Shown here: positions 18,025 to 27,070 of the stretch, piece by piece
How the letters are laid out: every line of letters begins with the position of its first letter
Position numbering within the stretch: the first letter of the stretch is position 1
DNA from: Luteolibacter pohnpeiensis
GTDB lineage: Bacteria > Verrucomicrobiota > Verrucomicrobiia > Verrucomicrobiales > Akkermansiaceae
Length of the DNA: 64,000 nucleotides
Assembly (NCBI RefSeq): GCF_016595435.1
Contig: NZ_JAENIJ010000017.1
Span: forward strand, 34,713-98,712
Direction of reading: 5' to 3'
Program-made: the position numbers and the translations under genes
Notes under the pieces: generated by a model
Seen by the model: only the letters and a program-made list of their open reading frames with translations
Database searches by the model: none
What the model was told of the DNA's origin: nothing

Positions 18025-18833
18025 AGCCTCCCGAAACAGACTCACGCGGATTGTCTGCGGAGAAGTTGGCGGTGCGCTATGATCGGAGACTGCCATGGAT
18101 TCTGGATGGGACGACCTTGCAAATTCCCGAAGGCAAGATCACGGCCATGATCGGGCCCAATGGATCAGGCAAAAGCACGTTGCTCAAAACGCTGGCAAGA
18201 CAGCTTAACCCCGAGGCGGGCCGGGTGATCTTGGACGGCGGCGATCTGCGGCAATTGCCAGTGCGTGAGTTGGCGCATCGGCTGGGCATATTGTTTCAAG
18301 AGCATCCTGTCCCGGGAGAAATCCTGGTGGAAGACTTGGTGCGTCACGGCCGATATTCGCATTGTGGATTTCTCCAAGGACTTTCGGAAAATGATTTGGA
18401 GGCGATCGAGCTGGCGCTCCGGTTGACGGATCTAACGGATTTACGGCATCGTCCGGTTTCCGGATTGAGTGGCGGACAACGCCAGTTGGTGTGGATTGCG
18501 ATGGCTCTGGCCCAGCAGCCTCAATATCTGTTTTTAGACGAACCGACGACCTTCCTCGATCTGTCGCATCAATTCGAATTGATGGAGCTCATGGTCAGAT
18601 TGAATCGAGAGCACGGCAAAACAATCGTTCTGGTCTTGCACGATCTCAATCTCGCCGCCCGCTACGCCGATCATCTGATTGTGATGCAACAGGGGAAAAT
18701 CGTGGCCGAGGGGCCGCCGGTGTCGATCTTGACGCCAGCGCGGCTACGCGAGGTTTTCGAAATCGAAGCTCAAATTTTCCACAGCGACCAAGGTTGGCTG
18801 CAATGCCTGCCGATCGGGAAAGTTCAGCATTAG
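18021..18833 (+). CDS. Iron-siderophore ABC transporter ATP-binding protein
   Basis: A 270-residue FecE/FepC-type ATPase from the ATG at 18021, inside the ATGA overlap with the permease; the frame is open further upstream, but that part lies over the permease. Walker A is GPNGSGKST, the signature motif LSGGQRQLVWIAMALAQ, Walker B YLFLDEPTTFLDLS and the H-loop VLHDLNLAARYAD. It completes the importer encoded by the three preceding genes. Confidence 0.96.
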   Translation: MKPPETDSRGLSAEKLAVRYDRRLPWILDGTTLQIPEGKITAMIGPNGSGKSTLLKTLARQLNPEAGRVILDGGDLRQLPVRELAHRLGILFQEHPVPGEILVEDLVRHGRYSHCGFLQGLSENDLEAIELALRLTDLTDLRHRPVSGLSGGQRQLVWIAMALAQQPQYLFLDEPTTFLDLSHQFELMELMVRLNREHGKTIVLVLHDLNLAARYADHLIVMQQGKIVAEGPPVSILTPARLREVFEIEAQIFHSDQGWLQCLPIGKVQH

Positions 18834-18892
18834 CGGACGGAGTGTGGCTTGTAGCGCCGTCATCGGATTTCTGAATTTTCCTAAAAATTGAA

Positions 18893-18907
18893 TTAGAATA
18901 ATTCTTG
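18893..18907. promoter_or_regulatory. Fur-family operator-like palindrome (ICE/PerR-box type)
   Basis: TTAGAATAATTCTTG contains the perfect AGAAT-A-ATTCT palindrome at 18895-18905 and lies 35 bp before the Fur-family start codon in an AT-rich leader. It resembles the iron control element bound by Irr (TTTAGAA-N3-TTCTAAA) and also the PerR box. Autoregulation of the regulator-suf operon is an inference. Confidence 0.55.
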
Positions 18908-18941
18908 ATATTACTCCTGGCTGGCTGAATGGTGCGGCCAG

Positions 18942-19376
18942 ATGCACGACCACTCTTCCAAGCCAATCGCTGATGCGGACATTCCCGATGAAATTCGGGG
19001 GCTGCGCATGACGCGCCAGCGCAAGGAGGTGTATCGGACGCTGATCAGCGATCGAAATCACCCGACGGCAAACGATGTCTTCATGCGTGTGAAGGATCGC
19101 CTGCCGAGTATCTCGCTGGCGACCGTCTACAACTGCCTGGAAGTGCTGGTCCAGCACGATGTCGTGCGTCAGGTGAATTTTGACCGGGAACCATCCCGCT
19201 ATTGTTCCAATCGCGATGACCATGGTCATTTCCACGATAAATCATCAGGCGTGATTCACGATGTCCATTTCAAGCCGGGCGTGAATCTGGCCGATTTGCT
19301 CGACCTTCCTGCGGGTGCGCTGATCGACGAAATCGAGATCACCCTCCGCGGTCAAATCCCTCAATCCTCCAACTAA
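18942..19376 (+). CDS. Fur-family transcriptional regulator lacking CxxC (Irr/PerR-like)
   Basis: A 144-residue Fur-fold regulator. The DNA-binding half shows LRMTRQRKEVYRTL and SLATVYNCLEVLV. The usual HHHH-x-CxxC zinc region is replaced by DDHGHFHDKSSGVIHDVHF (residues 92-110), rich in His and Asp but with no CxxC pair; only Cys65 and Cys88 occur in the whole protein. This matches the Irr/Mur branch better than Fur, Zur or PerR. It lies 21 bp upstream of sufC in the same direction, so it most likely controls Fe-S cluster assembly in response to iron, haem or oxidative stress. Confidence 0.86.
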   Translation: MHDHSSKPIADADIPDEIRGLRMTRQRKEVYRTLISDRNHPTANDVFMRVKDRLPSISLATVYNCLEVLVQHDVVRQVNFDREPSRYCSNRDDHGHFHDKSSGVIHDVHFKPGVNLADLLDLPAGALIDEIEITLRGQIPQSSN

Positions 19377-19397
19377 CCAATTTCCCTTTTTCTTAAC

Positions 19398-20150
19398 ATG
19401 AGCCTGCAAATCAAAGACCTCCACGCCACTCTCGAAGACGGCACCGAAATTCTGAAAGGTGTCACCTTGGAAATTCCGAAGGGCGAAGTCCATGCCATCA
19501 TGGGTCCGAACGGGTCCGGGAAATCGACACTTTCGAAAGTCATTTCGGGCCACGAAGGCTACGTCGTGACTTCCGGATCGGTGACCATGGATGGCGAAAA
19601 CTTGCTGGAAATGGAAGTCGACGAACGCTCACGCGCCGGCATTTTCCTCGCTTTCCAATATCCGTCGGAAGTTCCGGGTGTGTCGAATGCGAACTTCATC
19701 CGCGCCGCGCTCCAGGCTCGTTTGCCCAAAGGTGAAGAGATCGATGCGGTTGCCTATTACAAGCATCTCTATTCAAAGATGGATTTGCTGGAAATGGACC
19801 GCAAGTTCACGGCTCGCGCGGTGAACGAAGGCTTCTCCGGTGGTGAGAAAAAGCGCAACGAAATCCTGCAAATGATCATGCTGGAGCCGAAGTATGCGTT
19901 GCTCGACGAAACCGATTCCGGACTGGATATCGACGCACTGAAAATCGTCGCCAAGGGTGTGAATTCCATGCGCTCGGAAGATCGCGGCTTCCTCCTCATC
20001 ACCCACTATCAGCGCCTGCTCGACTACATCAAACCGGACCACGTTCACGTGATGTCCGCAGGGCGCATCGTCCGTTCCGGAGGCCCGGAACTGGCATTGG
20101 AACTGGAAGAAACCGGTTACGATTTCCTGAAAGAATTGGCACCTGCCTAA
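19398..20150 (+). CDS. sufC: Fe-S cluster assembly ATPase SufC
   Basis: A 250-residue cytoplasmic ABC ATPase of the SufBCD scaffold. Walker [10 protein letters not shown] is at residues 36-44, the SufC-specific signature [14 protein letters not shown] follows, and Walker B with D-loop reads [16 protein letters not shown]. The H-loop is [12 protein letters not shown]. It sits between the Fur-family regulator and sufB. The order regulator-sufC-sufB-sufD departs from the common sufB-C-D order. Confidence 0.98.
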   Translation: MSLQIKDLHATLEDGTEILKGVTLEIPKGEVHAIMGPNGSGKSTLSKVISGHEGYVVTSGSVTMDGENLLEMEVDERSRAGIFLAFQYPSEVPGVSNANFIRAALQARLPKGEEIDAVAYYKHLYSKMDLLEMDRKFTARAVNEGFSGGEKKRNEILQMIMLEPKYALLDETDSGLDIDALKIVAKGVNSMRSEDRGFLLITHYQRLLDYIKPDHVHVMSAGRIVRSGGPELALELEETGYDFLKELAPA

Positions 20151-20170
20151 TCCTTACCCGCTACATTTCT

Positions 20171-21607
20171 ATGTCCTACGAAGATACATCCGTTCTCGAT
20201 GACGGTACTCGTCAAGCGATCGATATCGACCGCAGCCGGGGCGATTTCACTTTCCCGGAGCGCAACAAGTTTGATGCCGGGCGTGGTCTTTCCGAAAAGA
20301 CAGTCGATTACATCTCGGACGTGAAAAGCGATCCGGATTGGGTCCGCGAATTCCGCCACAAGGCGCTCAAGGTGTTCCTCGATAAACCGATGCCCACCAA
20401 CTGGGCGACGAGCGACCTGAACAACATCGATTTCGACGCGATCCGCTACTACCTTTCCGACGGTGAAAAGCCAAAGCGTTCCTGGGATGAAGTCCCGCCC
20501 GATGTTTTGGAAACCTTTGAACGACTTGGAATTCCAGAGCAAGAGCGCGCATTCCTCGCCGGCGTGGAAGCTCAGTTCGACTCCGAAGCGGCCTATTCGA
20601 ACGTTAAGGAAGAACTCAGCAAGCAAGGCGTGATTTTTGTGAACTCGACCGAAGGGTTGAAAGAGCACGAAGAAATTTTTCGACCTTGGTTTGGTAAAGT
20701 CATTCCAACTGGCGACAACAAATTCTCCGCGCTGAATTCAGCGGTGTTTTCCGGTGGTTCGTTCATCTACATCCCGAAAGGCGTGAAGCTGAAGCAACCG
20801 CTGCAAGCATACTTCCGGATCAATTCCGAAAACTTCGGCCAGTTCGAGCGCACACTCATCATCGCCGACGAAGGTGCGGAAGTGATGTACATGGAAGGCT
20901 GCACCGCACCGAAGTTCGAAACGTCGACACTCCACTCCGCCGTGGTTGAGCTGGTCGCTCTGAAAGGCGCGAAGATCCAATACGTCACCGTGCAAAACTG
21001 GTCGTCGAACGTTTTCAACCTCGTCACCAAACGTGGCTTGGCGATGGAAGACGCGGAAGTCCGCTGGATCGATTGCAACATCGGTTCGCGTCTGACGATG
21101 AAATACCCGGGCGTGATCATGAAAGGTCGCCGCGCTCGTGGTGAGGTGATCTCGATCGCTCTCGCCAACAACGGTCAGCATCAGGACACCGGTGCGAAGA
21201 TGATCCACGCAGCGGACGAAACGACTTCGAACATCGTGTCGAAATCGATTTCCGTTGGCGAAGGTCGTTCGACCTACCGTGGCCAAGTTCACATTCCGAA
21301 GCATCTGAAGGGTTGCAAAAACAACACCGAGTGCGACGCGCTTCTCATCAACAGCAACAGCCGCACCGATACCTATCCGGCGATCACGGTGAAGGGAAAC
21401 CGTCACTCGACCCAGCACGAAGCGTCGGTTTCGCAGGTTTCCGAAGACATGCTGTTCTATCTGATGCAACGCGGCTTGAGCGAAGGTCAGGCCATGTCAC
21501 TCGCCGTGAACGGCTTCATCAACGATCTGGTGCGCGAGTTCCCGATGGAATATTCCGTCGAGTTGAAGCGCCTGATCGATCTCGAAATGGAAGGTTCGGT
21601 GGGCTGA
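20171..21607 (+). CDS. sufB: Fe-S cluster assembly protein SufB
   Basis: A 478-residue SufB, the scaffold on which the cluster is built. Family blocks are [69 protein letters not shown], and [16 protein letters not shown] near the C-terminus. It follows sufC by 20 bp and precedes sufD by 35 bp. SufB lengths of 465-490 are normal. Confidence 0.98.
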   Translation: MSYEDTSVLDDGTRQAIDIDRSRGDFTFPERNKFDAGRGLSEKTVDYISDVKSDPDWVREFRHKALKVFLDKPMPTNWATSDLNNIDFDAIRYYLSDGEKPKRSWDEVPPDVLETFERLGIPEQERAFLAGVEAQFDSEAAYSNVKEELSKQGVIFVNSTEGLKEHEEIFRPWFGKVIPTGDNKFSALNSAVFSGGSFIYIPKGVKLKQPLQAYFRINSENFGQFERTLIIADEGAEVMYMEGCTAPKFETSTLHSAVVELVALKGAKIQYVTVQNWSSNVFNLVTKRGLAMEDAEVRWIDCNIGSRLTMKYPGVIMKGRRARGEVISIALANNGQHQDTGAKMIHAADETTSNIVSKSISVGEGRSTYRGQVHIPKHLKGCKNNTECDALLINSNSRTDTYPAITVKGNRHSTQHEASVSQVSEDMLFYLMQRGLSEGQAMSLAVNGFINDLVREFPMEYSVELKRLIDLEMEGSVG

Positions 21608-21642
21608 TCCACCGATTGTTAGATTATTAGTTTTATTTGTTT

Positions 21643-22932
21643 ATGTCCGCTGTCATCGAACCCACCCCGGATCTGTCCGCTACCTTTCCCGCTTGGTTCA
21701 ACGAGCGCCAAAAGGCCGCCCGGGAGTTGTATGAATCCACCCCTACGCCGAAACGAGGCGATGAGGAGTGGAGATTTGCCAATATCAAACAGCTCGATTT
21801 TTCCGCTTATGCGCCGAGTGGATTTGATGGCGATGCGACTGATATGATCGCTCGCTCAGTGGGGGTGGAAGCTCCATTGGCAAAGCTGGTTTTCATCAAT
21901 GACACGCTGGTATTGTCCGAATCGAATGTACCGACAGGACTGATCTGCCTGCCATTGGCTGAGGCCTTGGTTTCCCATTCGGAGCTGGTCGAGAAGCATT
22001 TCATGCAGCAGGAAACCCGGTTGGGCTCCGCGAAATTCTCGGCTCTGCACGCTGCCTCGGTCATCAATGGTTTGTTCGTCTTCGTCCCAGACAAGTTGGA
22101 AGTCGAAGGCACCATCGAAGTGCATCATTGGATTTCTGGCGAAAACACGCTGGTGTTTCCTCACACGCTGATCGTCACCGGTCGCCATTCGAAGGTGCGC
22201 GTGGTTGATATGTTCCGCTCCGCCAATGATTCGGATTCGGGGCTGGCCATCGCGTTCAACGACCTTTCCGCAGGCCCTGGCTCGAAGCTGGATTACGTGG
22301 CGATCCAGGCGCTGAACGAAAAATCGCGCATGGTGCAAATCAACGAAACGTCTGCAGACCGCGATGCTTCAACCACCGGATTCATCCTGAATACCGGATC
22401 GACCTGGGCACGCAATGAGTCGCTGACCCGCCTCGAAGGTCCGGGTTCGCGCTCGGACATGCTGTCGGTCTCCATTCCGTATCAGGATCAGGAATACGAT
22501 CAACGCACGTTCCAGCATCACGTTTCCGAAGGAGCTTACTCGGATTTGTTATATAAAAACTCGTTGTATGATGAATCGAAGACCGTGTTCTCAGGACTGA
22601 TCTTTGTCGACGAAGGGGCGCACCATACCGATGCCTACCAGACTTGTCGTAACTTGCTGATGAGTGACACCTGCGAAGCGAATTCCATGCCCGGCTTGGA
22701 GATCAACGCGGATCAGGTGAAGTGCTCACACGGCAGCACTTCATCACAAATCAGCGATGAGGAGATCTTTTACCTGCGTGCCCGCGGCATCGATCCAGTT
22801 CGCGCCCGCCAACTGATTGCCCGTGGTTTCTCGGTTGAGGTGGTGGAGCGTTTGAACGACGAAGCGGTTGAAAGCCTCGTGCTTCAATTCATCGACGAAA
22901 AGTTCGCGAAGATTGCTACTGGCGGTGCTTGA
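21643..22932 (+). CDS. sufD: Fe-S cluster assembly protein SufD
   Basis: A 429-residue SufD from the ATG at 21643; a TTG two codons earlier is less likely. The N-terminal region PKRGDEEWRFANIKQLDF and the C-terminal half with DGLIF-like VFSGLIFVDEGAHHTDAYQTCRNLLMSD, then EINADQVKCSHGSTSSQIS and FYLRARGI, are typical. It forms a complex with SufB and SufC. No cysteine desulfurase (sufS) or SufU/SufE follows in this window, so sulfur donation must be encoded elsewhere. Confidence 0.96.
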   Translation: MSAVIEPTPDLSATFPAWFNERQKAARELYESTPTPKRGDEEWRFANIKQLDFSAYAPSGFDGDATDMIARSVGVEAPLAKLVFINDTLVLSESNVPTGLICLPLAEALVSHSELVEKHFMQQETRLGSAKFSALHAASVINGLFVFVPDKLEVEGTIEVHHWISGENTLVFPHTLIVTGRHSKVRVVDMFRSANDSDSGLAIAFNDLSAGPGSKLDYVAIQALNEKSRMVQINETSADRDASTTGFILNTGSTWARNESLTRLEGPGSRSDMLSVSIPYQDQEYDQRTFQHHVSEGAYSDLLYKNSLYDESKTVFSGLIFVDEGAHHTDAYQTCRNLLMSDTCEANSMPGLEINADQVKCSHGSTSSQISDEEIFYLRARGIDPVRARQLIARGFSVEVVERLNDEAVESLVLQFIDEKFAKIATGGA

Positions 22933-23016
22933 TCGATCCGCGGACTGAGTTGCGTCCTGTTCGATTGAATATTGGACTGTCCATTTTCTGCCCGGTTGGG
23001 TTAGGTTGGTGCGGAA

Positions 23017-23988
23017 ATGAATCGCATCGACCGCCTGACGGGGATGATCCTGTTGCTGCAAAGCCACCGTGTGATCACGGCGGAAAAGATTGCGGCGCAT
23101 TTTGAGATCAGCGTCCGCACGGTTTATCGGGATTTGGCAGCGCTCGGGGAAGCGGGTGTCCCTATCATCGGCGAAGCCGGGATGGGCTACAGCCTGATGC
23201 GCGGTTATCACGTGCCGCCGGTGATGTTCACGGAGAACGAAGCGGCCGCCCTTTTTCTGAGTGGCGAAGTGACGGAGCAGATTGCCGACGAATCACTGCG
23301 TGATGCCTTGCGCGATGCATTGATGAAAATCCGCGCGGTTCTTCCTACCGAGCGCCGGGATTACTTGAATCGTCTATCGCGGTCCATCCGGGTTTCACTT
23401 CCATTGCTATCGGGCAGTGACGAGGACCGGCAATCGCTGATGCCTTTGCAGCAAGCGGTGGTGCGCAAGCAATGCGTCGCCCTGACCTACGATGCAGGCC
23501 GTAGAGGAGAGATTACCAAGCGTGTGGTCGAGCCACTTGGCTTGGTGTTTTACGGCCGCCAGTGGCATTTGATCGCGCATTGCCAATTGCGGAATGCGAC
23601 GCGTGATTTCCGACTGGACCGGATGAACGAATGGGAGGTGCTGGCGCAGCAGTTCAGCGGACATGATGATTTCTCACTGAAGGAATTCCTCGCTGAAGAA
23701 ATCGCAGCCAGTCAGGTGATTCCCACGGTGATCGATTTTGCAGCTGGGGTGATGGAGCGGGTGAGAACCGAGCTTTATTCATCGTCCTTATCCGAAACGA
23801 AGCTGCCGGATGGCCGGGTGCGGGTTGAATGTCTGGTTTCTTGCACGCGCTGGATGGCCTCCTGGTTGATGAGTTACGGCCTTGATGCGGAAGTCGTGGC
23901 ACCGCCGGAACTGCGGCAGGAGATGCTCACGGTGGCGGTGCAAATCCAGCAGCGTTATCGGGACGCAGAAGTTTTTTCCAGCTACTGA
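23017..23988 (+). CDS. YafY-type HTH-WYL transcriptional regulator
   Basis: A 323-residue regulator. The N-terminal winged helix-turn-helix (MNRIDRLTGMILLLQSHRVIT, then FEISVRTVYRDLAAL) is followed by a WYL domain (residues about 140-220: ALTYDAGRRGEITKRVVEPLGLVFYGRQWHLIAH) and a WCX extension ending in WLMSYGLDAEVVAPPEL. WYL domains sense ligands such as nucleotides in DNA-damage, metabolic and phage-defence contexts. The VOC-family gene starts 82 bp downstream in the same direction and is the likeliest target, as this pairing is common. Confidence 0.9.
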   Translation: MNRIDRLTGMILLLQSHRVITAEKIAAHFEISVRTVYRDLAALGEAGVPIIGEAGMGYSLMRGYHVPPVMFTENEAAALFLSGEVTEQIADESLRDALRDALMKIRAVLPTERRDYLNRLSRSIRVSLPLLSGSDEDRQSLMPLQQAVVRKQCVALTYDAGRRGEITKRVVEPLGLVFYGRQWHLIAHCQLRNATRDFRLDRMNEWEVLAQQFSGHDDFSLKEFLAEEIAASQVIPTVIDFAAGVMERVRTELYSSSLSETKLPDGRVRVECLVSCTRWMASWLMSYGLDAEVVAPPELRQEMLTVAVQIQQRYRDAEVFSSY

Positions 23989-24070
23989 CATAGGGTTGTC
24001 AGTGGCATCGGTTTGAATGCGGTTGTCTTCGGCACACGGCCGGGGGCGCTAACCAAACTCCATTCAATCG

Positions 24071-24439
24071 ATGAAAAACAATGCAATCAACTGGTTCGAA
24101 ATCATGGTATCCGATTTCGACCGCGCCCATCAATTCTATCAAACCATCCTCGGCACTTCGATGGACACCTTCGACGGTGAGGATAAAATGGCACTATTCC
24201 CAGCCGAGTATGACCAGGGAGTTGGCGGCGCGCTGACCCTCAGAAAAGGCGGAACTCCTGGCCCGGGAGGATCTCTGATTTATCTTAATGTTGAAGGCGA
24301 TCTCGATGGTGTACTTGCCAGAATTCCCGAAGCAGGTGGGGAGGTGATCAAGTCACGGACAGCGATTCCGCCGCACGGCTTCATTGGCATTTTCAAGGAT
24401 TCCGAAGGCAACATCGTGGGGCTGCACAGCATGTCTTGA
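24071..24439 (+). CDS. VOC-family (glyoxalase/bleomycin-resistance-like) protein
   Basis: A 122-residue single VOC domain. It shows INWFEIMVSDFDRAHQFYQTILG at the start, an SLIYLNVEGDLDGVLARI central strand and the typical ending PHGFIGIFKDSEGNIVGLHS. Such proteins are metal-dependent lyases, dioxygenases or drug-binding proteins; this one is of the common stand-alone type close to the WYL regulator, and its substrate is unknown. Confidence 0.88.
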   Translation: MKNNAINWFEIMVSDFDRAHQFYQTILGTSMDTFDGEDKMALFPAEYDQGVGGALTLRKGGTPGPGGSLIYLNVEGDLDGVLARIPEAGGEVIKSRTAIPPHGFIGIFKDSEGNIVGLHSMS

Positions 24440-24493
24440 GTGAGCTTTCTCGGAACTTTGATTCTCGTTGCTAATTTGATACGGAATTTGTAG

Positions 24494-25759
24494 ATGGCTA
24501 GTCCTGTGAAATGCGGGGCAATCATCTTCATCGTCACCTTGATCGTCGGGGCAGGCATGGGCTTGCTCCCGCGATCCGAGGGTAGATCGACCAAATCTCA
24601 AGCGACCTCAAAAGCCCGGCCCACTGGTTCGAGGGATCGGTCACGAGAAAACCGCCCGAGGTGGAGCAGTGAAGACTTTCTCAAACGTGCACAAGATACA
24701 GTTGAGGCGCGGGCACATCCATTGGCAACCGAGCTGGCAAACTGGACCGATGCGGAAATCGAGGTCGCGCTCAATGAGACTCTGTCAAAACCGGAGTGGC
24801 TGCTTGAGGGCAGCCCGCTGAGCAAGGTCGCGTTCGAGCTTCTCACGGAATGGATGAAACGAGACTTCGATGCGGCCTATGCTTGGTTCATGGGCATTCA
24901 AGGTGGGAAAGCGAAGAATACTTTGGCTGGATGCTTGGCCGCACATTGGCCCAAGGATCGACCGGCAGAAGGCCTGGCGTTGCTACGAATTTATCCAGAT
25001 CTAGCCACTCAGTTTGGGTGGGAGCGGGGACAGTTCAGTCTTCGCGGGCTGCAGGATGTGGCTGCGAAGGATGGGGCGATGGGGGTTGCTCAGCTGCTTC
25101 GGGAGATGAAAGAGGAGGATCAGTTGAACCAGCCTGGTTATTCCGAAGCTCTGAAGCTCCCGGATGGATTCGATTTCAACGCACTCGCGGCTACCGATGC
25201 CTTTAAGGAGGGTTGGGGAAGTCTGGAGGTACACAGACTGATGATTGAATGGCTTGAGACCGACAAGGAAACAGCACTGAAATGGCTGCTCGATTCGAAG
25301 GGTCCGGCTGGTGTGTATGACGTGATCTCTCACGGCGGATTATCCACTGCTGCGTCCTACGTTGTTGGTCAGATCGGTACCTGGTCGCAGTCAGACCGCA
25401 GTGAATTTCTAACCGCATCAGCAAGAAAAATGAGTGAGATGGAATACTACCGTACTGCTTCTCAAATTTCTAGGTGGGCGAAAGCTACGGGCAACCCGGT
25501 TGCAGCGGATGAGATCCGTGCCCTCGGCATCCAGGGGATTTTCTATGGCCAGGCAGCAAATATGTTACCCCTGCTTAACGATATGGAGCAAGAGCGAAGG
25601 GTGGATGCCCTCCTGGAGGCAACGCCTATTGCGGGAAACTCCGGCAGGGGTATGCGAACATTTACAGAATCCGATGAAGCACTTTTCCGGAAACAACTGA
25701 GTGAGTGGGAGGTGCCATCTGAGCAGGCAGATGAGATTATTCAACGATTCAAGCCATGA
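24494..25759 (+). CDS. Tandem paralogue A1: membrane-anchored repeat protein
   Basis: A 421-residue protein of unknown function, first of three A-type paralogues. The N-terminus holds one hydrophobic segment (GAIIFIVTLIVGAGMGLL), followed by a basic linker. The body carries degenerate helical repeats with the recurrent pattern R-D-F-D-A-A-Y-A-W-F and T-A-L-K-W-L-L, similar to repeat families expanded in Verrucomicrobia. Conserved blocks shared with A2 and A3 are WTDAEIEVALNETLSKPEWLL, DGFDFNALAATDAFKEGWG and the C-terminal EQADEIIQRFKP. The start ATG lies in the shared context TTTGTAGATGGCT. The stop overlaps the B1 start as ATGA. Confidence 0.8.
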   Translation: MASPVKCGAIIFIVTLIVGAGMGLLPRSEGRSTKSQATSKARPTGSRDRSRENRPRWSSEDFLKRAQDTVEARAHPLATELANWTDAEIEVALNETLSKPEWLLEGSPLSKVAFELLTEWMKRDFDAAYAWFMGIQGGKAKNTLAGCLAAHWPKDRPAEGLALLRIYPDLATQFGWERGQFSLRGLQDVAAKDGAMGVAQLLREMKEEDQLNQPGYSEALKLPDGFDFNALAATDAFKEGWGSLEVHRLMIEWLETDKETALKWLLDSKGPAGVYDVISHGGLSTAASYVVGQIGTWSQSDRSEFLTASARKMSEMEYYRTASQISRWAKATGNPVAADEIRALGIQGIFYGQAANMLPLLNDMEQERRVDALLEATPIAGNSGRGMRTFTESDEALFRKQLSEWEVPSEQADEIIQRFKP

Positions 25760-27012
25760 GAAAGTTAAGCATCTACATTGCCTTGGGTTGTTTCGGTTTT
25801 GGACTTGGATTCGTTCTTACACATTCCGTAAATTCAGGATTATCATCTCATGAAAAAGCGCGAGAGTTGACCCGGCAGACGCGGGAGGTTGCGAGATTTT
25901 CTGCAAATGCGGAGACGGAACGCAAAGGCCTGGATCGGTTGATGCGTGATTGGGATTTGGCGAAGAAAAAATCGGATCTTCGCCATGAGTTGGAACGCTT
26001 GAGTTTAGATGAACTCAGGAGTGAGATGGTTGAGATATCGAAACTTAAAATATCAGGCGATCTACAATTGGAGACGTATATTCATGTTATGAGTGAGTTC
26101 GGCGCGGAGTTCTATCGCCGAGAGGGAGAGGATGCTCTGGAATGGGCGATGCAGCAGGATGGGGAATGGAAAGGTTCCTACCGCGGAGTCCTCGCCCCGG
26201 TCTTGAACGAAGCAGCTGCCACTTCGCCAACGATTCTGAAACGCTGGCTGGATCGATTGTCGGAGGATGTTGATTTTAGAGCATCGGCACATCAATTTTC
26301 CCAACTCGCGATGGATCGTGCGGCGGAGAGGGGCACGGACGATTGGATCGCAGCAGCGAAAGCTTTAGACAATTACTGGGTAGCCGGGAGCATGGCGAGT
26401 GCTCCATTTTACTCGGACGATTTTGATTTCTCACGGATGCTCAAAGAGGTTCCCGAGGGTCCAGGAGTGGGCGATGCAGTGGGCTACTGGGCGGCGCAGG
26501 ACAAAGACGCGGCATGGTCTAGCTTGAAGGAGTTTTATGACTCGAAAAATCCAGATGGGACTTTTTATCTGGGTGCTCTCTGGCAAGGGGTTGCCACTAC
26601 CACCGAAAGCCAAGCCGCGATCGGTTGGACTGTTTCACGGCTGGATTTGATACCTGATGAAATGAGGGATATGTCGGTATACAGCCTCATTGTTGCAGGA
26701 GCCGACCGGTCAGAAGAATTCGAGCCACTGCTGAAGTCTCTGCCTCGGGAATCGGACCGAATTACTGCGGCTCAACATATGTTGGAAACTCAAACCAATG
26801 CGAAGCAGCTGAAACTCGCGATGAACAGTTTGCCGAGGCAGGAGCAAATGGCCGCAGTTTTATCAATGGCGGAATCCTATCGTAAGTCCTTCCAGAGCGG
26901 AGATGAATATCAAGCCGCTGGGATTGCCAAAAGATTGGAGAAACCGATGAAAATCCTAGAGCTCAGCGACGAAGAGAAGGCGCAAGTGATGAGTCGAGTG
27001 GGTGATCCGTGA
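25756..27012 (+). CDS. Tandem paralogue B1: membrane-anchored repeat protein
   Basis: A 418-residue protein, first of three B-type paralogues. It has an N-terminal hydrophobic segment (IYIALGCFGFGLGFVLTH), a charged heptad-like stretch (LRHELERLSLDELRSEMVEI) and then helical repeats with W-rich motifs such as EDALEWAMQQ, DKDAAWSSLKEFYD and AIGWTVSRLD. It shares with B2 and B3 the blocks YSDDFDFSRMLKEVP and LPRQEQMAAVL. Translation is coupled to A1 by a 4-bp overlap. A and B proteins are distantly similar in layout and may interact; no catalytic motif is visible. Confidence 0.8.
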   Translation: MRKLSIYIALGCFGFGLGFVLTHSVNSGLSSHEKARELTRQTREVARFSANAETERKGLDRLMRDWDLAKKKSDLRHELERLSLDELRSEMVEISKLKISGDLQLETYIHVMSEFGAEFYRREGEDALEWAMQQDGEWKGSYRGVLAPVLNEAAATSPTILKRWLDRLSEDVDFRASAHQFSQLAMDRAAERGTDDWIAAAKALDNYWVAGSMASAPFYSDDFDFSRMLKEVPEGPGVGDAVGYWAAQDKDAAWSSLKEFYDSKNPDGTFYLGALWQGVATTTESQAAIGWTVSRLDLIPDEMRDMSVYSLIVAGADRSEEFEPLLKSLPRESDRITAAQHMLETQTNAKQLKLAMNSLPRQEQMAAVLSMAESYRKSFQSGDEYQAAGIAKRLEKPMKILELSDEEKAQVMSRVGDP

Positions 27013-27070
27013 GACTTTCCTGTCGGGTCATGGATTGTTTCATGTTGCTATTCGAACACAAAGTTTGTAG

